A stretch of 46,698 nucleotides of DNA from an uncultured Flavobacteriaceae bacterium. GTDB taxonomy: Bacteria > Bacteroidota > Bacteroidia > Flavobacteriales > Flavobacteriaceae. The position numbers and the translations under genes are program-made. Below are positions 17,152-25,606 of the stretch, in pieces (positions within the stretch are counted from its first letter, which is position 1; every line of letters begins with the position of its first letter). The notes beneath the pieces were generated by a model. It made no database searches, was not told the DNA's origin, and worked only from the letters and a program-made list of their open reading frames with translations. The stretch lies in the NCBI GenBank assembly GCA_938029725.1, contig CALHGE010000056.1, forward strand, positions 1-46,698, written 5' to 3'.

Positions 17152-17259
17152 GCGGTTGATGCTTGATAATACCAAGGTTTTTATCTACAAAGCACTCCAT
17201 TTTTAAAACATTTAGTGAATCGCAATTGGTGCTTATAAAGACCAAAAAAATTAAAATAT

Positions 17260-19758
17260 ATGTTAGAAGCAGATTACCTCATCATTGGCAGTGGCGCAGT
17301 CGGAATGGCTTTCGTAGACACCTTATTATCAGAAACAAAGGCCAGCATCATGATAATAGACCGTTATGCAAAACCTGGCGGCCATTGGAATATTGCCTAC
17401 CCATTCGTTACGCTACACCAACCATCACAGTTTTATGGGGTAAGCTCAAAGGAATTGAGCAATGGGCATATAGACCTGACTGGAACAAATAAGGGCCTAC
17501 ACAGTTTGGCAAAAGGAGCCGAAATAAGTGCATATTACGAAGATGTCATGCACTACACTTTTTTGCAATCGGGAAGAGTACAGTATTTTCCACTCTGCGA
17601 TTATAAAGGTGATGGGCATTTTGAATCTATTATAACGGGTCAGAAACATCAGGTTAAAGTGCATAAAAAAGTAGTAGACACTACAATTTTAGGAACAAAA
17701 GTTCCTGCGACGCATACCCCCAATTTCGATATCGAAGAAGCTGTTCAATTTATGCCCTTGAACGAGCTTCCAAAAATCACCAATCCGCCAAAAGGTTTTG
17801 TAGTTATTGGAGGAGGAAAAACAGGTATAGATGCTTGTCTTTGGTTATTAGAAAATCAAGTTAACCCAGATGATATTACTTGGATTGTCTCAAGAGATGC
17901 TTGGTTACTTGATCGAATAAATACACAACCAACAGCTGAATTTTTTAAAACTTCTATTGGTTCTATTGCCGCACAACTAGAAGCAATTCCAAAAGCAGCT
18001 TCGATTCCTGATGTATTTGACAGACTTGAAGACCTTGGTGTATTGAAGCGATTAGATAAGAAGGTGAGGCCTAAAATGTTTCACGGAGCAACCGTCAGTG
18101 AATTGGAATTAGAAACCCTAAGACGGATTAAAAATGTAGTTCGCTTAGGTAGAGTTAAACGTTTGGAGAAAAACCAAATTATTTTAGAGAAAGGCAGCAT
18201 AGCAACATCTAGAAAACATATTCATGTAGACTGTTCTGCCTGTGCAATTACCGAACACGATATACGCCCAATATTTAAAGACGGGCTAATTACCCCACAA
18301 ACGGTTCGTTCCTATCAACCCGTTTTTAGTGCCTCAGTCATAGCCTACGTAGAAGCACATTACGGAGATGATAAAACCAAAAATGAACTTTGCCAAGTGG
18401 TTGTTCTACCAAACCACGATACGGATTGGATTCGAATGCTATCGGCCCAGCTTGCCAATCAATTTACCTGGTCAAAAGACAAGTCACTGCGCAATTGGCT
18501 AACTACAAATCGCTTAAATGGTTTCGGTAGTTTGGTTCAAAATGTGGATAAGAATGATTTGGAAAAGATGGCAATTTTGAAGAGAATGCGAAAGGCTTCG
18601 ATGCCTGCCATCATGAAGTTACAACAGTTGATTACCCAGCTAGACGCTAGCCAGCAATCAGAAATAAAAAACCCTCAATTTCAAGTCAACCAAAATATTT
18701 TTATACAAAACCGTCTTATTGAAACACCCTCTTCAGACTTGAAGCTAGAACAGGGTGAGATTTTGGTTGAAATTGAAAAATTCGCATATACTGCAAATAA
18801 TATTACCTATGCAGTTGCAGGTGATATGATCGGGTATTGGCAATTCTTTCCGCCAGTTGGCGAAAACAAAGATGGTTGGGGTGTTATTCCCGTATGGGGC
18901 TTTGCAAGTGTAGTTGAATCTAAATCAGACGAAATACCTATTGGCGATCGATTGTTTGGTTATTTTCCTCCTGCTAAACACCTAAAAATGAAACCGGTTA
19001 AAAGCAATGAAAGAAGATGTATTGATGGTTCAGCACATCGCGCTAAACTTCCTGCAGGCTACAATATGTATCAAAGGGTAAACAACGAGAAGAACTATAA
19101 TCCAGAATTTGATAGGGAACGTATGTTATTATTCCCATTACACCTAACTTCTTTTTGTTTGTGGGATGCTCTCAAGGAGAAGGATTGGTACGGTGCAAAA
19201 CAAATCATTATTCTAAGTGCAAGTAGTAAAACAAGTACCGGGCTAGGATATGCCTTACAAGCAGATGAAAGTGCTCCAAAAGTAATTGGAATGACCTCTG
19301 AAAGAAATTTAGAAACCCTAAAGAATTTAAACATCTATGATCAATGCCTACCCTATGCAGCAGTGACAAGTATTGCAACTGACATACCCACTGTAATTGT
19401 TGATATGTCTGGTAACCAACAGCTATTGGCAGCACTGCATATACAATTAGGAGACCAAATGAAATTCACAAGTAATGTAGGTTTGACACATTGGGCAAAT
19501 GCTAGACCGCAAGAAGGAATTATATCTGAAAGAAGTGAATTTTTCTTTGCACCAAGCCATATTCAAAAACGCATCAAAGAATGGGGGCCTGATGGTTTTG
19601 ATCAAAGAACGGCTTCCTTCCTGCTAGAGACCGCCGCAAAAACCAGAAATTGGCTTCGATTCAAGCAGTTAAATGGCTTAAGCGAATTGGCAGCAATACA
19701 CCCAAGCGTTTGTGCTGGTATTTTACCAGCTGATGAGGGTTTGATCATCCAATTATAG
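17260..19758 (+). CDS. Fusion of an FAD/NAD(P)-binding oxidoreductase with a DUF2855 domain
   Basis: The 832-residue protein joins two families usually found apart. Residues 1-455 are an FAD-dependent NAD(P)-binding oxidoreductase: a GSGAVG dinucleotide fold at residues 10-15, GGHWNIAYP (flavin-monooxygenase-like) near residues 40-48, and a second Rossmann motif VVIGGGKTGID at 181-191. Residues about 474-832 match DUF2855, a relative of medium-chain reductases with an NAD(P) fold: EKFAYTANNITYAVAGD, then GYWQFFPPV, WGFASVVES and the late LLAALH. No signal peptide. A small ABM monooxygenase gene follows 72 bases later. It looks like a two-step redox enzyme on an unknown organic substrate. The fusion is seen in sequence; the reaction is inferred. 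Confidence 0.8.
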   Translation: MLEADYLIIGSGAVGMAFVDTLLSETKASIMIIDRYAKPGGHWNIAYPFVTLHQPSQFYGVSSKELSNGHIDLTGTNKGLHSLAKGAEISAYYEDVMHYTFLQSGRVQYFPLCDYKGDGHFESIITGQKHQVKVHKKVVDTTILGTKVPATHTPNFDIEEAVQFMPLNELPKITNPPKGFVVIGGGKTGIDACLWLLENQVNPDDITWIVSRDAWLLDRINTQPTAEFFKTSIGSIAAQLEAIPKAASIPDVFDRLEDLGVLKRLDKKVRPKMFHGATVSELELETLRRIKNVVRLGRVKRLEKNQIILEKGSIATSRKHIHVDCSACAITEHDIRPIFKDGLITPQTVRSYQPVFSASVIAYVEAHYGDDKTKNELCQVVVLPNHDTDWIRMLSAQLANQFTWSKDKSLRNWLTTNRLNGFGSLVQNVDKNDLEKMAILKRMRKASMPAIMKLQQLITQLDASQQSEIKNPQFQVNQNIFIQNRLIETPSSDLKLEQGEILVEIEKFAYTANNITYAVAGDMIGYWQFFPPVGENKDGWGVIPVWGFASVVESKSDEIPIGDRLFGYFPPAKHLKMKPVKSNERRCIDGSAHRAKLPAGYNMYQRVNNEKNYNPEFDRERMLLFPLHLTSFCLWDALKEKDWYGAKQIIILSASSKTSTGLGYALQADESAPKVIGMTSERNLETLKNLNIYDQCLPYAAVTSIATDIPTVIVDMSGNQQLLAALHIQLGDQMKFTSNVGLTHWANARPQEGIISERSEFFFAPSHIQKRIKEWGPDGFDQRTASFLLETAAKTRNWLRFKQLNGLSELAAIHPSVCAGILPADEGLIIQL

Positions 19759-19830
19759 CATAAGATAACAGATAAATTACTTCATAAAAAGTAACTTTCA
19801 CGAACAAATTCAATAGATATAAAAAAAATA

Positions 19831-20127
19831 ATGAGCACTAGTACACTAACACTGATCGCTAAAATATTAGCAAAAGATGGCAAGCAGGAATTGGTAAAGA
19901 GCGAACTTTTAAAGCTTATTGCCCCTACTAGAGCTGAAGAAGGCTGTATTAATTACGATCTGCATCAAGATAATAAAAACCCAAACCTATTTGTATTTCA
20001 TGAAAATTGGGAGAGTCGTGATCATTTGCAAAAACACTTGAGTAATGCCCACATAGCGCACTATATAAAAGCCACTGAAGGTGCGGTTGAAGAATTCATT
20101 CTTCAAGAAATGACAGCTATTGGATAG
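19831..20127 (+). CDS. Antibiotic biosynthesis monooxygenase (ABM) / quinol monooxygenase-like protein
   Basis: The 98-residue protein matches the ABM family (YgiN-like): LIAKILAKDGKQELVKSELLKL, then TRAEEGCINYDLHQD, then FVFHENWESRDHLQKHL, and a closing GAVEEF. These dimeric ferredoxin-like proteins act on quinols or aromatic polyketides without a cofactor, or as heme-degrading or regulatory enzymes. Length is normal. It follows the FAD/DUF2855 fusion gene in the same direction, so the two may form a small oxidation operon. It ends 14 bases before the convergent DUF5916 gene. Confidence 0.88.
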   Translation: MSTSTLTLIAKILAKDGKQELVKSELLKLIAPTRAEEGCINYDLHQDNKNPNLFVFHENWESRDHLQKHLSNAHIAHYIKATEGAVEEFILQEMTAIG

Positions 20128-20140
20128 CTAAGAGGCCCTA

Positions 20141-22357
20141 TTATTTCACCAAATCAAAAATGCGAGTATACTTGATAATAAAACTATTATTAAGAGGATC
20201 TCCTTCTTGAAGGTTATAATTCCAAACTACAAAAAGGCCGGTATTGGCTTGTTGCAGCCACCCGAAACGCACATTTGCCGCCCATAGTTTATCGGAAGTA
20301 TTATGTTGCACTAAACCTTGAAGGTAGATATTGGGCTTGAACGCATACGACACCTGCGTTCGTAAAATGTTAGCCGTAAAATCTCCGTTCGGTAGTTGGA
20401 AATTATTATACAAAAAAGTAGCAGCTACATTAAATTTATCGCCTGCACGGTATCTCCCTGTAATACTCTCAATGTAGCGTGTTCCGCCAAACGAACCTCC
20501 GATTACCGAACGAAGATTTATTGAAAATGGCTTACTCTGATTCGTGAAAAATATAATTTGCTTTTCAACATGATCATATACTCCTGGATCTACAACGATG
20601 TTTTTTCCGCGTGAAATATCAAAAGGGTTGATCACTCCTTCTTTGGTAATATTCATACCGGTGTGCAGTTCATTACCATTTTTCCATTCAAAATGGTTAT
20701 CTATATGTAGGAAGCCTGTCTCTTGAAACCCATCAAAATTCCAATACCCGCGATACGATATGTGCGGACGATACTCCAAAATTTTCGCGTCTGGTTTTTT
20801 CGGACGTAGATGATATAAAATCAAGCCTTCTGGCTTTTTAAACGAGGAACGCAAAAGGAAACCTACTTCAGGGTTAAAGCCCTCTCCTACCTCTGTATAA
20901 CCCGCTCGCATTTCCAAATTATTCCAATTATAGGTGGTTTGAAATTTAAAGGAATGTGCATTTTCTCTATCATTTGGGTCTTTGGTTTGTGCGTAGAATC
21001 CAGACATTCGCGCTTTTCTACCCAGTCCTAATTTTCCATCAAGGGCAACCGTTCGGTTATAGTTGTTATCTGATTGTAAACCTTCTCGGTTTATAAATAC
21101 GGCACCTAACGCAGAACGCCCTTTAAACTCATGATTGACTCGCGCTACTGTAAAATTATTTTCTTCAATTCCTTTATCACTCACATCCTCAGTCCACATA
21201 CTTAAAAGCCCCACATTAGTGCGATTGAGTTTTCCTGATAATCGAGCTCCACCAATAATAGGAACCACATTGCCATTAGTACCGATACCGATGCGCCTGC
21301 TAAAAAAGAGATCAACCTCTCCGGGGCTACCCACACTAAATAAGCCCGCATTCTCTAAAAAGAAAGGTCGCTTTTCTGGAAAGAATAAATTAAACCGATC
21401 TAAGTTTACTTGTTGATCATCAACCTCTACTTGAGCAAAATCAGTGTTATAGGTTAAATCAAGGGTTAGACTTGGCGTAATACTATATTTAATATCTCCG
21501 CCTACTTCAAAACCGGTCTGATGATCCGTTTCCTCCGAGCTATAATCAGAGTCGAAGCGGGTTAGCACATAAGGTATAAGCTTTAAATTACCCGGACTCT
21601 GTAAATTGAGGTTGGTCAAAGTACCGGCTAACGACAGTCTTTTCAAATCAAGACCTACGGGCATCTCTGCCCAAAATGCAATTTCATTACTTTTTCGAAT
21701 ATTTCGCCTGAAATTGATACCCCAATCTTTACCTGACTGAAAGCGTAGTGTTCGCAAAGGAATTGCAAATTCAGCACTCCAACCAAAGTCACCCACCTTG
21801 GTTTTTACTTCCCAAGCACCATCCCAGTTTAGATTAAAACCTCCTATCGTTCCACCTTGTTGTCGATTGGCATTGAAATTTCCTTGACCCTCATTATCCA
21901 CTTGTGCATCGTACTCTACACCTATCGAGTTCGTTCCGAATATAAATCCGTTTTGACCATCTTTATAAGTATCCAAAATAAATAAGAAAGCATCAGTATT
22001 ATCAAGATCTGCATCTCGACGAGCATCTGAAACTACCAAACTACTCGGGCTCGAATCGTAACACACTACGGAAACATAAAAAACTTCGGGCGTATACGCT
22101 ACCCTTATATCTGTCTTTTCACTTGCTGGCTGGCCAAAATTAGGTTGTGCCTGACTAAGGTCGCTAATCGGATCTATTGTCTTCCAAATTTCATCATCCA
22201 AAACATTTCCGTCAATCAAGGGTGAACTTTCTAAAATTACGGCAGCAGCATTCGGGCGAGCTTTTAAATCAGTTGTATTCACCTGATCTTGTGCAATAGA
22301 AAGAACAGAACACCCTATAAAAAATACGAAAAGAACACTACTTTTGATAGTATACAT
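20141..22357 (-). CDS. DUF5916 family outer-membrane protein with N-terminal CBM9-like domain
   Basis: The 738-residue protein has a signal peptide (residues 1-22, ending IAQ). Residues 38-235 have the CBM9-like fold: PLIDGNVLDDEIWKTIDP, FYVSVVCYDSSP, and FLFILDTYKDGQNGFIFGTN. The remainder matches DUF5916, rich in alternating beta strands suited to an outer-membrane barrel, with PEKRPFFLENAGLF typical of the family and an aromatic-rich C-terminus. Function is unknown; such proteins are common in Bacteroidetes and often accompany glycan or peptide degradation. It is alone on its strand here, convergent with the ABM gene. The upstream spacer is 600 bases long. Confidence 0.88.
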   Translation of the reverse strand: MYTIKSSVLFVFFIGCSVLSIAQDQVNTTDLKARPNAAAVILESSPLIDGNVLDDEIWKTIDPISDLSQAQPNFGQPASEKTDIRVAYTPEVFYVSVVCYDSSPSSLVVSDARRDADLDNTDAFLFILDTYKDGQNGFIFGTNSIGVEYDAQVDNEGQGNFNANRQQGGTIGGFNLNWDGAWEVKTKVGDFGWSAEFAIPLRTLRFQSGKDWGINFRRNIRKSNEIAFWAEMPVGLDLKRLSLAGTLTNLNLQSPGNLKLIPYVLTRFDSDYSSEETDHQTGFEVGGDIKYSITPSLTLDLTYNTDFAQVEVDDQQVNLDRFNLFFPEKRPFFLENAGLFSVGSPGEVDLFFSRRIGIGTNGNVVPIIGGARLSGKLNRTNVGLLSMWTEDVSDKGIEENNFTVARVNHEFKGRSALGAVFINREGLQSDNNYNRTVALDGKLGLGRKARMSGFYAQTKDPNDRENAHSFKFQTTYNWNNLEMRAGYTEVGEGFNPEVGFLLRSSFKKPEGLILYHLRPKKPDAKILEYRPHISYRGYWNFDGFQETGFLHIDNHFEWKNGNELHTGMNITKEGVINPFDISRGKNIVVDPGVYDHVEKQIIFFTNQSKPFSINLRSVIGGSFGGTRYIESITGRYRAGDKFNVAATFLYNNFQLPNGDFTANILRTQVSYAFKPNIYLQGLVQHNTSDKLWAANVRFGWLQQANTGLFVVWNYNLQEGDPLNNSFIIKYTRIFDLVK

Positions 22358-22962
22358 TGGAAATAGTTGCTTGGTTAAAAAATAAAATCGCTACAGCGAA
22401 CTTGGTTAAAAATACGGTGATTTCAATAAATTAAAAAAAACATTTAAAGTTACCATCCATTCGTTCGATTCGCTAATAACCATCTTGAATCAAAAAAGAC
22501 CTTTACATCATACCCTGTATTCTATTTTATAGTAATGCTGCCAATTCAAAAGCATAAGCAGTTGCTAAACCTACTAGAGACCAAACTACAATATTAAAAG
22601 AAAGAATCGTTAAGCATTTCTAAAGGAAGAAGTTGCTAAAGGAAAAATTACAGGAGTAGTATTTATGATCTTAAAGAACGGAGAATTGGCGCACAATGTC
22701 ACCTACGGATGCGCTAGTTCAAATGACAAGGCACCGATGCAAGAATACCAAATACTACGCCTCATGTTGATGACTATAGCAATTATTAGTGGCGTTTTTA
22801 TACAGCTGTAAGAACAGGCGCATTTTTTTCTTTCAGACCTTGTTTTAAAATACCTGCTACAGTTCAATGGAAAGATATTTAGTCAATTTGCATATCAAAC
22901 TTTAGAAGCGTAATGTCTAGACGATTTTTTATATCTTCCGAGCAATTAAACAATCTACATAA
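22358..22962. other. Long spacer between the DUF5916 and aquaporin genes, holding a decayed gene
   Basis: The 605-base stretch has no intact gene. Its middle (22614-22811) encodes a recognisable fragment of a serine hydrolase on +, with more family-like residues upstream in a shifted frame (LKERIVKHF at about 22584-22612). The rest shows no coding pattern. It also must hold the promoters of the DUF5916 gene (-) and the aquaporin gene (+), but I cannot point to a clear box. Confidence 0.55.
22614..22811 (+). pseudogene. Remnant of a beta-lactamase-family serine hydrolase (N-terminal part)
   Basis: Read on +, 65 codons from 22614 to the stop at 22809 encode VAKGKITGVVFMILKNGEL, then AHNVTYGCASSNDKAPM, then ILRLMLMTIAIISGVF. 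This follows the N-terminal pattern of class C beta-lactamase-like hydrolases: VDxGKIAGVVxLVxxxGxVVH, YGxAD, and FRIASMTKAITSVA. The catalytic SxxK of that last block is lost, there is no start codon, and a frame change lies just upstream. The remaining ~300 residues of the family are absent. It is a dead fragment, evidence of gene loss here. Confidence 0.65.
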
Positions 22963-23691
22963 ATGGACGTATACGTATTCGAATTTATAGGAACTGCCTT
23001 GCTCATACTATTAGGTAATGGTATCGTCGCGAACGCTGCATTAAAAAATACTTTTGGTACTGACGCCGGTTGGGTAGGTGTCACCATTGGTTGGGGGGTT
23101 GCCGTTTTTGTAGGGGTTTTTGTATCGGCAGATATTAGTGGAGCTCATTTGAACCCCGCGGTAACCATAGCTTTTGCCACAGCAGGAAAATTTGCTTGGA
23201 GTTTGGTACCCGGTTATATAATTGCACAATTTTTAGGCGCTATGACAGGTACAACCTTAGTTTGGTTGACCTACAAAAAGCAATATGACAGCACTGACGA
23301 CCAAGGGGCTATTCTAAGTAGTTTTGCAAATACACCGGCAATAAAAAGTCCATTTTGGAATTTCATTACGGAGTTCATCGCAACCTTCGCCTTTATACTA
23401 GCGATCTTCTATATCGCTGGAGGCAGCATGTCAGAGAAAGCGATATCCTTAGGATCTTTGGATGCCTTACCAGTCGCATTATTAGTTTTAGGTATTGGTA
23501 TTAGCCTTGGCGGCCCAACGGGTTATGCGATTAACCCAGCGCGTGATTTAGGACCTCGAATTATGCATGCTCTTTTACCCATAAAAGGAAAAGGAGAAAG
23601 CGCTTGGTGGTACGCTTGGATTCCTGTTTTTGGACCTATAGCAGGTGGCATTGTAGCTGCTTTGTGTTATCTTTTGATTGAAATGTATTAA
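22963..23691 (+). CDS. MIP family channel, glycerol-facilitator type
   Basis: This 242-residue membrane channel has six membrane segments and the two NPA half-helices: AHLNPAVTIA (residues 61-70, NPA 64-66) and GYAINPARDLGPR (NPA 191-193). The aspartate after the second NPA (Asp195) is the mark of aquaglyceroporins such as GlpF, which pass glycerol and other small polyols. glpK or glpD are not nearby, so the solute is not fixed by context. The esterase gene follows after 19 bases in the same direction and may be co-transcribed. Confidence 0.93.
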   Translation: MDVYVFEFIGTALLILLGNGIVANAALKNTFGTDAGWVGVTIGWGVAVFVGVFVSADISGAHLNPAVTIAFATAGKFAWSLVPGYIIAQFLGAMTGTTLVWLTYKKQYDSTDDQGAILSSFANTPAIKSPFWNFITEFIATFAFILAIFYIAGGSMSEKAISLGSLDALPVALLVLGIGISLGGPTGYAINPARDLGPRIMHALLPIKGKGESAWWYAWIPVFGPIAGGIVAALCYLLIEMY

Positions 23692-23710
23692 GACTTAAAG
23701 TCAATTCATT

Positions 23711-24592
23711 ATGAAACAATTTATCACCTTATTGCTATGTGTTAGTTCTGTAAATTTTGGGGCAGCACAAGAAATCATTCAAATACCTCATCAAAAAACA
23801 CCAGAAATAACTTGGAAAGGCTCTGAAAAAGAATACTTCTCCAAAATTTGGGAGAATGAAGTAGTAACAAATGTATCTGTTCCTACCATGGAAATCTTTC
23901 GACCTAAAAACCCGAATGGTGTTGCTGTAATTATTGCACCCGGAGGGGGGCTTTACGCTTTGAGTATTAAAAGCGAAGGAACCGATGTTGCCAAATGGTT
24001 GAACAAACAGGGGATTACTGCTTTCGTTCTTAAATATAGGCTAGTACCCACAGGTGAGGACGGTGTTCAAGAAATTACAGATGAAGGAGCTACTAAGCCC
24101 GCTCGAATAATAGAGCGCGTTGCACCAGTACTTCCCTATTCCTATGCCGATGGACTCGCTGCGATAAAGCTTGTTCGTGAAAATGCTGAAATCTATGCAT
24201 TAGACCCAACAAAAATTGGATTTATGGGATTCTCTGCGGGTGGTTCCGTTACCATGGGAGTGGCCTATAATTATGACGCCACTAATCGGCCAGATTTTCT
24301 GGTGCCTGTTTATCCATGGACCTTAGTAATGCCCGTTCAGGAAGTTCCAAAAGATGCGCCACCAATGTTCGTTGTTTGCTCTAGCGATGATCCGCTTGGC
24401 TTGGCTCCAGGTAGTATTGAATTATATTCCTCCTGGCTAAAAGCAAATAAAGCTGTAGCCCTACAAATGTACGCCAAAGGTGGCCATGGGTACGGAATGA
24501 AAAAACAAGGATTGCCTTCAGATCGTTGGATAGAACGTTTTTACGAATGGGCTATAGCACAAGGCATTGTTGTGGTGGCTTCTGAGCAATAG
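23711..24592 (+). CDS. Exported alpha/beta-hydrolase, acetyl-esterase type
   Basis: The 293-residue protein starts with a signal peptide (residues 1-20, ending GAAQ). The alpha/beta-hydrolase fold shows the oxyanion motif APGGGLY (about residues 76-82), the nucleophile elbow GFSAGGSV with Ser175, an acid in SSDDPLG, and the catalytic histidine in GGHGYGM near residue 259. Closest by pattern are BD-FAE / acetylxylan esterase-type enzymes that remove acetyl or feruloyl groups from plant or algal glycans. It follows the aquaporin gene closely and precedes an SGNH hydrolase and a GH20 enzyme, which supports a role in periplasmic glycan breakdown. Confidence 0.9.
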   Translation: MKQFITLLLCVSSVNFGAAQEIIQIPHQKTPEITWKGSEKEYFSKIWENEVVTNVSVPTMEIFRPKNPNGVAVIIAPGGGLYALSIKSEGTDVAKWLNKQGITAFVLKYRLVPTGEDGVQEITDEGATKPARIIERVAPVLPYSYADGLAAIKLVRENAEIYALDPTKIGFMGFSAGGSVTMGVAYNYDATNRPDFLVPVYPWTLVMPVQEVPKDAPPMFVVCSSDDPLGLAPGSIELYSSWLKANKAVALQMYAKGGHGYGMKKQGLPSDRWIERFYEWAIAQGIVVVASEQ

Positions 24593-24724
24593 TATTGGTT
24601 TTGCAGTGACACATTTAAGCCACTTTAAATCTAGTTTTGAAATAGTAGCGGTTTTTGTGCAGGTAGCGAGAATAGATAAAAGGGCAACTAAATATTCAAA
24701 TAAACGATACGCTATTCTACAGGG

Positions 24725-24774
24725 TTTGTAAAATACTTTTACAAATAATGTGTTCGAACACATTATTTGTAAAA
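24725..24774. repeat. Nested inverted repeats with a 38-bp perfect palindrome
   Basis: Positions 24737-24774 form a perfect 38-bp palindrome centred on TTCGAA (24753-24758), with ACAAATAATGTG and CACATTATTTGT arms. A second inverted repeat, TTTGTAAAA (24725-24733) and TTTTACAAA (24737-24745), overlaps its left side, so the 9-mer occurs three times in alternating orientation. It lies between the esterase stop and the SGNH start. It could be a strong RNA hairpin ending transcription (though no U-run follows) or a binding site for a dimeric regulator. Confidence 0.8.
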
Positions 24775-24838
24775 ATAATGAATTTCTAACGAACTTATTT
24801 ATTAAATGAAGTATCTTAGAAGCTAATTGTGCAAACCA

Positions 24839-25489
24839 ATGAGATGTAGCCTACTTTTATTCTTTTTTTTATTCCGCTCTCTTTTCTCTCTAGCTCAAGA
24901 CGCTACTTCTTTTGAAAATGAAGTAGAAGCTATCCAAAAAAAGTATGATACTATTTGGGATGTTTCGAAAGAAACTATCGTATTTACTGGTAGTTCAAGT
25001 GTTCGCATTTGGCATGATTTACAAGAACGCTTTCCCAATCATCACATCGTTAATTCTGGATTTGGCGGCTCTCAGGCTTCTGATTTACTAAAATATTGCG
25101 ATGCGCTTATTTTAAAATACAAACCTAAAAAAGTTTTCATTTATGAAGGTGATAATGATATTTCAGCAGGGAAAAATTCAAAAACTATACTAAAAGATAT
25201 TGTTGAAATAACCCGTAAAATAAGAGAACAAAATTCGGCTGTAAAGGTGATTTTAATTGCTGCAAAACCGAGTATAGCCCGCTGGAGTTTAAAACGTGAT
25301 TACAAACGATTAAATCGAAAATTCAAAAGAATGTGCAGAAAAGACGCTGACCTTCTCTACGTTGACGTTTGGAAACCAATGCTTGACGGAGGAAAGCTCC
25401 AAAAAAATCTATTTATAGAAGACGGCTTACATATGAACGCCCAAGGCTACGAAATTTGGTATCGGGCTATAAAACCCTTTTTAGACTAA
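24839..25489 (+). CDS. Exported SGNH/GDSL hydrolase
   Basis: I take the ATG at 24839 as start (216 residues); an in-frame TTG 12 bases upstream is less likely. The first 20 residues form a signal peptide ending LAQ. The SGNH blocks are present: block I as GSSSVRIW (nucleophile Ser52, in place of GDS), block II GFGGSQASD, block III EGDNDIS, and block V DGLHMNAQGY with the Asp-x-x-His pair. Such enzymes remove acyl or acetyl groups from sugars. It lies between the esterase and the GH20 gene, about 120 bases before the latter, matching a glycan-processing neighbourhood. Confidence 0.93.
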   Translation: MRCSLLLFFFLFRSLFSLAQDATSFENEVEAIQKKYDTIWDVSKETIVFTGSSSVRIWHDLQERFPNHHIVNSGFGGSQASDLLKYCDALILKYKPKKVFIYEGDNDISAGKNSKTILKDIVEITRKIREQNSAVKVILIAAKPSIARWSLKRDYKRLNRKFKRMCRKDADLLYVDVWKPMLDGGKLQKNLFIEDGLHMNAQGYEIWYRAIKPFLD

Positions 25490-25606
25490 GTACAACCTGA
25501 GCGAAATTTAAAGACCATTGTTGCAGGAAAAGCTTTTGACTGGTCGCCACCTGATACTAGAAAATTAAATACATAACCGAATCAACAAATTACTAATTTG
25601 ACATAA

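Noticed and set aside
17163..17492. 109-residue ORF on + overlapping the FAD/DUF2855 fusion start
   Set aside because: Out of frame with the large, well-supported gene, rich in Arg, His and Trp in an unnatural mix; a shadow.
24518..24763. 81-residue ORF on - in the esterase-SGNH spacer
   Set aside because: Runs antisense into the esterase gene and through the palindrome; composition not protein-like.
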